From: Alphaproteobacteria bacterium UBA2954
GTDB lineage: Bacteria > Pseudomonadota > Alphaproteobacteria > Puniceispirillales > Puniceispirillaceae
Direction of reading: 5' to 3'
Length of the DNA stretch: 5,506 bases
Assembly: GCA_002348585.1 (NCBI GenBank)
Contig: DEBO01000089.1
Location: forward strand, 1-5,506
In this document: piece by piece, positions 1 to 5,506 of the stretch
How the letters are laid out: each line of letters starts with the position of its first letter
How positions within the stretch are numbered: position 1 is the first letter of the stretch
Program-made: the position numbers and the translations under genes
Notes under the pieces: model-generated
Told to the model about the DNA's origin: nothing
The model's database searches: none
The model's input: the letters and a program-made list of their open reading frames with translations, nothing else

Positions 1-65
1 CAGCAGCTCTTTTCGTCCAGCGTGCACGAAAAGCCTGGCAAGTAGACGAACAGGGGAGTGCATGA
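1..65 (+). CDS. azlC: AzlC family amino acid permease, C-terminal end (partial)
   Basis: Only the last 20 codons are present, read from position 3 to the TGA at 63-65; they encode AALFVQRARKAWQVDEQGSA. This short, charged tail after a hydrophobic start fits the cytoplasmic end of a membrane protein, but it is too short to identify by itself. The assignment rests on context: the TGA overlaps the start of azlD by four bases (ATGA), and azlC is the usual partner directly upstream of azlD. AzlC is the large membrane subunit of a two-component branched-chain amino acid exporter, known from azaleucine resistance in Bacillus subtilis and as BrnFE in Corynebacterium. The 5' part lies outside the window. 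Confidence 0.6.
   Translation, partial: AALFVQRARKAWQVDEQGSA
52..58 (+). promoter_or_regulatory. Ribosome binding site of azlD
   Basis: AGGGGAG is a strong purine-rich Shine-Dalgarno sequence inside the end of azlC. It lies 3 bases before the ATG at 62 and 6 bases before a second, tandem ATG at 65. The spacing is better for the second ATG, so the real start may be 65, but the ATGA overlap with the azlC stop favours 62. The difference is one residue. Confidence 0.6.
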
Positions 66-394
66 TGATCTATTCTGTTTTGGAAACCTGGTTGATCATT
101 GCCCTTGCGGCGCTTGCAACAGGTGGATGGCGCTTGGCAGGTTTGCTCCTAGCTGATTTGATCAATCCTGAAAGCTGGGTAATGCAATGGGTCAATGCCA
201 TAGCACATGCTATGGTTGCTGCTGTCTTAATTCTGATCATGGTCTATCCAACAGGGGCACTTGCAACAACAACTCTTGAAAGCAGGCTGATATGTTTGGC
301 TTTGGGGCTGGGCTGTATGCTCATAACCCAAAATTTGTGGCTTTCCCTTGTAATCAGCCTCATCTCATTTGCTGTGTTCGTATCACTGATATAG
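62..394 (+). CDS. azlD: AzlD family branched-chain amino acid exporter, small subunit
   Basis: The 110-residue protein is very hydrophobic and of the usual length for AzlD (about 100-110 residues). Hydrophobic segments fall at roughly 7-30, 43-62 and 76-109, the last perhaps two short passes. An arginine at 24 following GGW lies where the family has its conserved Arg after the first helix. AzlD forms an inner-membrane complex with AzlC that exports branched-chain amino acids and some analogues. The gene overlaps the upstream reading frame by four bases, which suggests translational coupling. It ends with TAG at 392-394, only 16 bases from the end of the convergent dam gene, and no clear terminator hairpin lies between them. 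The family call rests on size, membrane topology and operon context rather than a strong unique motif. The substrate is inferred from the family. Confidence 0.8.
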   Translation: MMIYSVLETWLIIALAALATGGWRLAGLLLADLINPESWVMQWVNAIAHAMVAAVLILIMVYPTGALATTTLESRLICLALGLGCMLITQNLWLSLVISLISFAVFVSLI

Positions 395-410
395 AAAGCT
401 GTTTTAAAAT

Positions 411-1244
411 TTATCTGTTTGTGACCAGCAGTTCTGATATAGCTGACCGTTTGTGGCCTTGGGAATTGATCGCCCGTTTGGCTTTCACTTCAATCTGCCT
501 GAACCCGTGATAAAGCTCCCTGACAACAGGCAAAAAGGCATTTGAGGCTACAAAGACCGCCCCACGCTTATCCAGTTCAGTGACAAGTGCAGCCAAACTT
601 TTCTGGTCAGTCATGGTGAAGCCATTTGTCATATAGCTAGTAAAGTATGAAGTATCATTCAAAGGAACATAAGGCGGGTCAAGATAGACGAAATCCCCTT
701 TTCCCGCATTGCTCAGACAATCCTGAAAAGACTGATTTGAAATCTGCGTGTCAATCAGGGCCTTAGCAGATGCCCGCAGAACATCCTCATTAACAATAGA
801 CGGATTTTTATAGCGGCCAAAAGGCACGTTATTCAGCCCTTTTGAATTCACACGGTACATGCCGTTAAACCCAGTTCTATTAAGATATATAAACCGGCTT
901 GCCCTTTCAAGCGGGCTTAACACTGACAAACCACCCTCCTGCCGGTCGAGATTGCGGATTTCAAGATAATAGTCTTTGTCATGTTTGTGTGTTTTTAACA
1001 GGCTGATTAGGTCATCGGTCTGTGTCTTGACTATCTGATAACAATTAACAAGTTCAGGGTTAATGTCATTAATCACGCTAGGTGTTTGCTGTGCAATTAT
1101 CTGTTCAGATAAATGAAAAAAAACAGCACCTCCACCCACAAAAGGCTCAACATAACGTGAGAACTCATTAGGAATCAAAGGCGCAATATCAGCCAGAAGC
1201 TGGCGTTTGCCTCCAACCCATTTCAAAAAGGGTTTTACTGTCAT
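411..1244 (-). CDS. dam: DNA adenine methyltransferase, Dam/DpnM type (GATC)
   Basis: This 277-residue protein would transfer a methyl group from S-adenosylmethionine to the N6 of adenine, most likely in GATC. The motif order is that of the alpha class: KPFLKWVGGKRQLL at 4-17, the AdoMet-binding EPFVGGG at 33-39, the acidic NDIN at 59-62, the specificity-associated segment GFNGMYRVNSKG at 125-136, then NVPFGRYKNP at 139-148, and catalytic DPPY at 189-192. From memory it resembles the DpnII-system methylase DpnM closely, and its length matches that family. The ATG start (complement of 1242-1244) places the first motif at the usual distance from the N terminus. No Shine-Dalgarno sequence is visible. 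The gene stands alone on the minus strand, convergent with azlD, with no restriction endonuclease in the window, so it looks solitary. Many alphaproteobacteria rely on the GANTC methylase CcrM instead, so this gene may be laterally acquired. Catalytic residues are intact. GATC specificity is inferred from the family. Confidence 0.93.
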   Translation of the reverse strand: MTVKPFLKWVGGKRQLLADIAPLIPNEFSRYVEPFVGGGAVFFHLSEQIIAQQTPSVINDINPELVNCYQIVKTQTDDLISLLKTHKHDKDYYLEIRNLDRQEGGLSVLSPLERASRFIYLNRTGFNGMYRVNSKGLNNVPFGRYKNPSIVNEDVLRASAKALIDTQISNQSFQDCLSNAGKGDFVYLDPPYVPLNDTSYFTSYMTNGFTMTDQKSLAALVTELDKRGAVFVASNAFLPVVRELYHGFRQIEVKAKRAINSQGHKRSAISELLVTNR

Positions 1245-1250
1245 AAGACA

Positions 1251-1279
1251 CTGATAACCGGTCAGTTCCGATCAGGCAA
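1251..1279 (-). promoter_or_regulatory. Possible dam promoter, leaderless, with GATC in the spacer
   Basis: On the minus strand a TTGCCT box (complement of 1274-1279) and a TATCAG box (complement of 1251-1256) are separated by exactly 17 bases. Each matches 4 of 6 consensus positions of the main sigma factor. The predicted start of transcription, 7 bases after the -10 box, falls on the A of the dam ATG, which fits the missing ribosome binding site and suggests a leaderless mRNA. A GATC at 1270-1273 abuts the -35 box. The boxes are weak, so this is a candidate only. Confidence 0.3.
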
Positions 1280-1289
1280 TAGCACTCCT

Positions 1290-1316
1290 CAGGCAGAGCC
1301 TGTGATACGCTATCAC
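1290..1316. repeat. Two adjacent perfect inverted repeats upstream of dam
   Basis: CAGGC-AGA-GCCTG spans 1290-1302 and GTGATA-CGC-TATCAC spans 1302-1316; they share one base. Arms are 5 and 6 bases long, each with a 3-base centre. No T-run follows on either strand, so a rho-independent terminator is unlikely. The position, about 45-70 bases before the dam start and just upstream of its candidate -35 box, suits a binding site for a dimeric regulator. They could also be chance or remnants of the decayed transporter's own control region. Confidence 0.35.
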
Positions 1317-1334
1317 TGAAAGGATTGTTACAAG

Positions 1335-2567
1335 GCAATCACATTTCTGCTCTCCATATCGGCTGCCGATGACAGTTACGTTAATGCAGATGGGCACAGG
1401 GGCTCTGAGACTGTTGGTTTCGCTTTCTGCGATTTAGCTGGGCTTTTCTAACATCCAGATTGGGATTATCGGGGCTGCACAATTCCCAGGCTTTATCATT
1501 AGCTGTTTCAGCGCGCCTGCTCTATTCAGGCGAGTTGGCCATGGACATGCCTATATTGTCACTTTAGCCTTGTCGATTACAGCAGTACTACTACATCCTA
1601 TTTTTCCGCCATTTGGACATAGTGTCTGTTCAGAGTATTTACCGGACTTGCCATCGCAACATATTTTTGGGTTTCGAAAGCTTGATAGATGCTAAGCTGA
1701 CACGCCAGCACAGAGGCCGGTTGTTTTTCATCTATCGGTTAACGGATATGATGGGCGCTCTAATTGCCAAGTCCTTGATTGTCATATTAAATTCTATAGA
1801 GCATCTGTCCTATATGATATTGGCTATTATTCTATATATTTAATTGCTTCCTTTAGGCATTACCAAATCTGTTTAGCCAGAACTGCCAGAATCAGGAGAC
1901 CTTGACCCTTTTTTGCGCCGCGGGTATCGCCGCTTGCGGTTCTTGGAGTTTTGATTGTCGGGGCAACAGGTTCTGTTGTCCGAATGATAGGGCCCCTGTT
2001 TACGTTTGAAACAAATCTTGGTGCTGGAGCGAAATTGGACTATTTCTCAGCCTGTTTATTATCGTCGGGGCAATTATACAGTTGCCATTCGGGTATCTGT
2101 CAGAACGGTTCAGTCCGCTTCAGCTTTTGTGATTGTTCAGCGGACTAACCATTCCTGTGTCACTGACCGTAAACATGGTCGACTCAGACCAGTTTTTCGG
2201 CATCCGCTATCTATTCATTCTTGTCTTCATATTCGACTTAACAACAATGCCTCTTTATTCGATTTGCGCCATCCACGCAAACAATCTTAGTCTGGCAAAA
2301 CAAATGACTTCACTGAGCGCTTCATTGATTTTTATCTTTGCAGTAGGTGCGATTATTTCACTGGATTTTGTTTGTTATCTGATAAAGCTATTCGTCACCA
2401 ATGCAATGTTTATCTATTTTGCTGCGCTGCATATTGTCCTGCTTGTCTTCACAGGATATCGTGAAGTGATCCGGCCTAACAAAGCTCCCCGGCGCAAATA
2501 TGTTTACATTCCCCGCACATCTCTTTTAATTGCAAAAACAATAAAATCAATAAAGCCTAAACAGTGA
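1335..2567 (+). pseudogene. Decayed MFS transporter (YcaD-like family), several frameshifts and stops
   Basis: Pieces of one MFS permease appear in order but in different forward frames. About 1335-1380 gives AITFLLSIS (frame 3, weak). About 1380-1610 gives IQIGIIGAAQFPGF and APALFRRVGHGHAY (frame 1), interrupted by TAG at 1435. About 1610-1900 gives FESLIDAKLTRQHRGRLFFI (frame 2), with TAA at 1841 and TAG at 1874. About 1909-2025 gives RVSPLAVLGVLIVG and IGPLF (frame 1). From about 2028 to the TGA at 2565-2567 frame 3 gives IIQLPFGYLSERFSPLQLL, a TGA at 2130-2132, then MPLYSICAIHANN and the family's C-terminal YVYIPRTS. These match, in order, the RRVGHIRA loop, the ESWLNERA...NRGR loop, the RLSPLG loop, QWPIGRLSDR, LPLYSLCVAHAND and FVPLPRTSP of alphaproteobacterial MFS proteins, recalled from memory. 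At least three frameshifts and four stops rule out an intact product. The original start is not clear. The last 435 bases after 2132 are open, but would give only the final helices. Confidence 0.85.
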
Positions 2568-2606
2568 ACAAGATATATTGTATCGTTCCTGTTTATCATT
2601 TGTCTG

Positions 2607-2634
2607 TTTACAATTTCACGTAACAGCTATATCT
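2607..2634 (+). promoter_or_regulatory. Possible promoter of the permease-selD operon
   Basis: TTTACA at 2607-2612 and ATATCT at 2629-2634 are spaced by 16 bases and lie in the AT-rich gap after the transporter remnant. Transcription would start near 2641, about 36 bases before the TTG chosen for the permease and well after the more distant TTG at 2578. Both boxes are imperfect, and this is the only candidate I see between 2567 and 2677. Confidence 0.25.
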
Positions 2635-2676
2635 GACACCTTAATCTATGATCCCAAAAAAGATAGAGCCTCTATT

Positions 2677-3585
2677 TTGAGCAAAACAACTGCCCATATC
2701 CTTATGTTAATCGCCGCCTTTATCTGGGGAACAACCTTTGTTGCCCAGACCACCGGAATGGACACAATTGGCCCCTTTGCCTTTAACACTGCCCGTTACC
2801 TCATTGGCGCTATCGCCCTGTTGCCACTGGCCCTTATTGAGCAGCGTAAGCTTGATCTTCAGGTGCATCTGCAAACGGACATACGTCTGCGTTATCAGAC
2901 ATTGGGTTTGGGAGTGATGATGTTTGGTGGGATTGCTTTGCAACAAACCGCCCTACTTTACACACAGGTTGCCAATGCCGCCTTCCTAACAACACTTTAT
3001 GTGCCAGCAGTTCCTATTTTTCTGCTTATTTTTTTGCGGCAACCAGTTGCTAGCCGTATTTGGCTGGCGCTGATATTATCTCTTTGCGGGTCATGGCTTT
3101 TATCTGGAACCACTGACCTTCTTAGCCAGTGGGGTGATTTTTTGGTCGCAACAGGCGCCTTGTTCTGGGCAGGCCATATCATCCTTATAGGCTTAGTTAT
3201 GACCAAGCTTAAGACCCCGTTTCAATTTGCCTTTGTTCAGAACGTCTTATGTGTTCTATTTGGCCTAGTGCCTACAATTCTTATTGAATCCCCGCACCGG
3301 TCTGACTTCCTGCCAGTTTTGCCTGAACTGTTTTATGCCGGATTATTTTCTGTCGGAATTGCCTACACCCTGCAGATGATCGCACAGGGCTATGCGTCAA
3401 CTACATTGGCAGCCTTTATTCTTTCCCTTGAATCTGTCTTTGCCGCCATATCCGGCTGGCTATTACTTAATCAAAACCTTAGCTGGCTGGCAATAACTGG
3501 CTGTACCTTAATCTTTATAGCTATCATCATTGCAGATGTTCTGCCGGCATACTGGTTCGGCCGTGAAAGAGAAAAACCAAAATGA
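2677..3585 (+). CDS. EamA/DMT superfamily permease
   Basis: The 302-residue product has about ten hydrophobic helices forming two EamA repeats, the normal size and layout for drug/metabolite transporters of the inner membrane. Family marks are AAFIWGTTFVAQ at 13-24, NAAFLTTLYVPAVPIF at 100-115 and, in the second repeat, SLESVFAAISGW at 250-261. The frame is open back to a TTG at 2578, but the extra 33 residues are polar and unlike the family. Starting at the TTG at 2677 puts the first helix where relatives have it, with a weak GAG 8 bases upstream; an ATG at 2704 is the other option. The stop overlaps the start of the SelD fusion (ATGA), so the two are likely one transcript and translationally coupled. 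Substrates of this family vary widely (amino acids, nucleosides, small metabolites) and none can be read from the sequence. A link to selenium is only suggested by the neighbour. Confidence 0.85.
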   Translation: MSKTTAHILMLIAAFIWGTTFVAQTTGMDTIGPFAFNTARYLIGAIALLPLALIEQRKLDLQVHLQTDIRLRYQTLGLGVMMFGGIALQQTALLYTQVANAAFLTTLYVPAVPIFLLIFLRQPVASRIWLALILSLCGSWLLSGTTDLLSQWGDFLVATGALFWAGHIILIGLVMTKLKTPFQFAFVQNVLCVLFGLVPTILIESPHRSDFLPVLPELFYAGLFSVGIAYTLQMIAQGYASTTLAAFILSLESVFAAISGWLLLNQNLSWLAITGCTLIFIAIIIADVLPAYWFGREREKPK

Positions 3586-5506
3586 AGAATGGCCTTAGGG
3601 ACACATATTCATCTTATATTGACCTTGTGCTGGTTGGCGGCGGTCATGCTCAGGTCCAGGCTCTGAAATCCTTTGGCATGAGGCCTGAAACCGGGGTGAG
3701 ACTGACCCTGATTACAGATGTTTTAAACACTCCTTATTCAGGCATGCTGCCCGGTTATATAGAAGGTATATGGTCAGATCAGGATATGTATATCAACCTT
3801 GTAAAGCTTGCTCGCTTTGCAGGTGCCCGCCTAATACATCAGTCAGTGAAGTCTATAAATACAGACACTAAAACAATTTACCTAAACAATAAAATTGAAT
3901 TAAAATATGATGTTTTATCTTTAAATTGTGGGGCCGCCCCTGATCTTAAATCAATACCGGGGGCTGATCTTTATGCCGTAGCAGTAAAACCCATTTCCTT
4001 GTTTCTTAATAAACTGCCTCCTGCGAGAGCGATATCTGGGCCCGTTTGCATAATTGGTGCGGGAGCTGCCGGTGCAGAACTGGCCCTTGCCTTCCGTCAC
4101 AGATATGGCGCATCTGCAGATATTCACCTTATTGGCCGACCTGATCGTGTTCTGCCGACGCGGTCACGCCACGCAAGCCTGCTGCTGACAAGGGCTCTTA
4201 AACAAAACAATATCACCCTTCATCTGGGCAAGGCGGTAAGCCAGATAACGGCCAAAGCTATTCATTTTTTTGACGAAACCACACTTGCCTATAATCATAT
4301 ATTTCTAGTCACCTCAGCACGTCCTGCTGACTGGCTTAACGGCCTGACCGTAACTAAAGATGAAGAGGGCTATATCCAAGTTTCTAACAGCCTTCAATCA
4401 GTGTCTAATAAATATATTTTCGCCGCAGGAGATGTTGCCAGCATTTCAGGTTATCCCCGGGAAAAAGCAGGTGTCTTTGCTGTTAGAGCCGGTCCGGTCC
4501 TCTGTCATAATCTGCGGGCCTTTATCCGTGGAAAAGAATTGAGATCATGGCAGCCTCAACGTCAATACCTAGCCCTCATCGGACTTGGCAATGGCAGGGC
4601 ATTAGCCAGCTGGGGCCCGTTTTCATCTGCCGGCCACATCTGGTGGAAATTGAAGGCTTTCATTGATCGACGCTTTATGCAAAAATTTTCAGCTCTTCCT
4701 GAAATGTTTGAAAAGGCTGCCCCTCTACCTGTCCTGGCCAGGAAAATGGGGCGCATCTCTGAGATATCTGATGCGATGTTCTGTGCAGCATGTGGGGCAA
4801 AAACAAGCGCTGACACATTACAGGCTGCCCTTCAGAGGGCTTGCGAAATTGCAGAAAATGCAGGCGCAGATCCAGATTACCTGCCACATCAGACGATCAA
4901 TACTGATCAAGCTGAAATCAGGGTGCCTGCAGGTACCCTCAGCCTCAGCCAGTCTGTTGATTATATTTCACAACACATTTCTGACCTATTCTGCTTTGGC
5001 CGGATTGCCACTTTACATGCTCTGTCTGATATCTTTGTCGCTGGCCATCAGCCTCTGTCTGCACTGGCAACAGTTATCCTACAGCGTGACCACAAAGATC
5101 TACAGGCTAATGACCTAGCACAAATGCTGGCTGGCAGCCTTATTGAACTTTCCCGTCACAAGACTATACTGGTAGGTGGGCATACATCCATTGCAGACCA
5201 TGCTGGTCTTGGCTTTGCCATTACAGGTATGGCTGTAGAGCCTGAGGCTCAAAATGAACCAGACACAACATCAGCCATCGATTTTGATTTACTTTTAACA
5301 AAGCCTCTGGGCATAGGGGTAATCCTGGCTGCAGAAATGCGGCAGCTCTGTCCAACTGATAGCTATGAGAGCGCGGTAGAAGTGATGTTGCACTCAAATT
5401 TTCATGCCTCACAAATCATTTCCCAGTACCCGCAGGCGGTGATGACGGATGTAACAGGCTTTGGCCTTGGCAGACATGCATTGAATTTAGCACAGAGGGT
5501 CAGTGC
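3582..5506 (+). CDS. selD: FAD/NAD(P) oxidoreductase fused to selenide, water dikinase SelD (3' end missing)
   Basis: The frame is open for 641 codons to the window edge; about 100 more are expected. Residues 1 to about 345 form an NDH-2-like flavoprotein: GGGHA at 19-23, TPYSGMLPG at 50-58, a second nucleotide-binding GAGAAG at 159-164 and the FAD-contacting AAGD at 281-284. From about 395 comes selenophosphate synthetase, which makes selenophosphate from selenide and ATP for selenocysteine and selenouridine in tRNA. CGAK at 404-407 holds Cys404 and Lys407, equivalent to E. coli Cys17 and Lys20; Cys is coded by TGT, not by a selenocysteine TGA. Metal-binding aspartates fit Asp442, Asp483 (SDIF) and Asp623 (TDVTGFG); GGH at 532-534 and TKPLGIG at 573-579 also match. 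The fusion is a known family in which the flavoprotein part is thought to supply reduced selenium. The ATG overlaps the permease stop by four bases, with a weak GAGA 9 bases upstream. Some normally conserved glycines are replaced (see findings). Confidence 0.92.
   Translation, partial: MKNGLRDTYSSYIDLVLVGGGHAQVQALKSFGMRPETGVRLTLITDVLNTPYSGMLPGYIEGIWSDQDMYINLVKLARFAGARLIHQSVKSINTDTKTIYLNNKIELKYDVLSLNCGAAPDLKSIPGADLYAVAVKPISLFLNKLPPARAISGPVCIIGAGAAGAELALAFRHRYGASADIHLIGRPDRVLPTRSRHASLLLTRALKQNNITLHLGKAVSQITAKAIHFFDETTLAYNHIFLVTSARPADWLNGLTVTKDEEGYIQVSNSLQSVSNKYIFAAGDVASISGYPREKAGVFAVRAGPVLCHNLRAFIRGKELRSWQPQRQYLALIGLGNGRALASWGPFSSAGHIWWKLKAFIDRRFMQKFSALPEMFEKAAPLPVLARKMGRISEISDAMFCAACGAKTSADTLQAALQRACEIAENAGADPDYLPHQTINTDQAEIRVPAGTLSLSQSVDYISQHISDLFCFGRIATLHALSDIFVAGHQPLSALATVILQRDHKDLQANDLAQMLAGSLIELSRHKTILVGGHTSIADHAGLGFAITGMAVEPEAQNEPDTTSAIDFDLLLTKPLGIGVILAAEMRQLCPTDSYESAVEVMLHSNFHASQIISQYPQAVMTDVTGFGLGRHALNLAQRVS

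Noticed and set aside
395..410. A bidirectional terminator in the 16-base gap between azlD and dam.
   Set aside because: Only a TTTTAAAA palindrome is seen; there is no GC-rich stem, so I do not call it.
292..510. A 72-codon open frame on the + strand across the azlD-dam junction.
   Set aside because: It overlaps the 3' ends of two well-supported genes in other frames and shows no family motif.
1613..1843. A 76-codon frame that could be called a small hypothetical protein.
   Set aside because: Its sequence matches the middle of the MFS transporter and its neighbours in other frames continue the match, so it is part of the pseudogene.
1951..2290. Two overlapping frames (1951-2148 and 2006-2290) as separate small genes.
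   Set aside because: The first carries MFS fragments only up to about 2025. The second shows no MFS similarity and overlaps the frame that does.
2133..2567. A 144-codon membrane protein gene starting with TTG.
   Set aside because: The frame upstream of the TGA at 2130 encodes the preceding MFS segment, so this is the C-terminal remnant and not an independent gene, although an expressed fragment cannot be excluded.
2578..2676. A 33-residue N-terminal extension of the EamA permease from a TTG at 2578.
   Set aside because: The extra residues do not resemble the family, no ribosome binding site precedes the TTG, and the first helix fits a start at 2677.
2707..3206. Minus-strand frames at 2707-2946 and 2997-3206.
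   Set aside because: They are antisense shadows of the permease gene without recognisable motifs.
4360..5412. Several frames of 60-151 codons on both strands inside the SelD fusion, the longest at 4663-5118.
   Set aside because: The long frame from 3582 to the window end carries clear conserved motifs throughout, so these are shadows.

Overview
The window looks like an ordinary stretch of bacterial chromosome, probably from an alphaproteobacterium of moderate GC content. The strongest hint is the gene that runs off the right edge, a flavoprotein fused to selenophosphate synthetase. The YcaD-like MFS transporter remnant and the family resemblances of the other genes agree with this, but assignment to a particular clade is inference only.

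Layout, left to right. (1) Positions 1-394, + strand: the last codons of a probable azlC and a complete azlD, joined by a 4-base ATGA overlap, encoding a two-subunit branched-chain amino acid exporter. (2) Positions 411-1244, - strand: a complete DNA adenine methyltransferase of the Dam/DpnM type, convergent with azlD and with no restriction gene next to it here. Its upstream side (about 1245-1335) carries a possible leaderless promoter with a GATC site in its spacer, and two adjacent small inverted repeats. (3) Positions about 1335-2567, + strand: no intact gene. All three forward frames in turn give recognisable pieces of one MFS transporter, so this is a pseudogene with several frameshifts and in-frame stops. 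(4) Positions 2677-3585, + strand: an EamA/DMT-family permease, probably starting at a TTG codon. (5) Positions 3582-5506, + strand: the SelD fusion, overlapping the permease gene by 4 bases and still open at the window end.

How they may work together: azlCD is a coupled exporter pair. The permease and the SelD fusion are probably co-transcribed and translationally coupled, and the fusion would supply selenophosphate for selenocysteine and/or selenouridine synthesis. The methyltransferase is transcribed on its own. I see no tRNA, rRNA, CRISPR array, insertion sequence or clear rho-independent terminator. I found no convincing new multi-gene system; the most informative items are the decayed transporter, the divergent SelD fusion and the dam promoter region.
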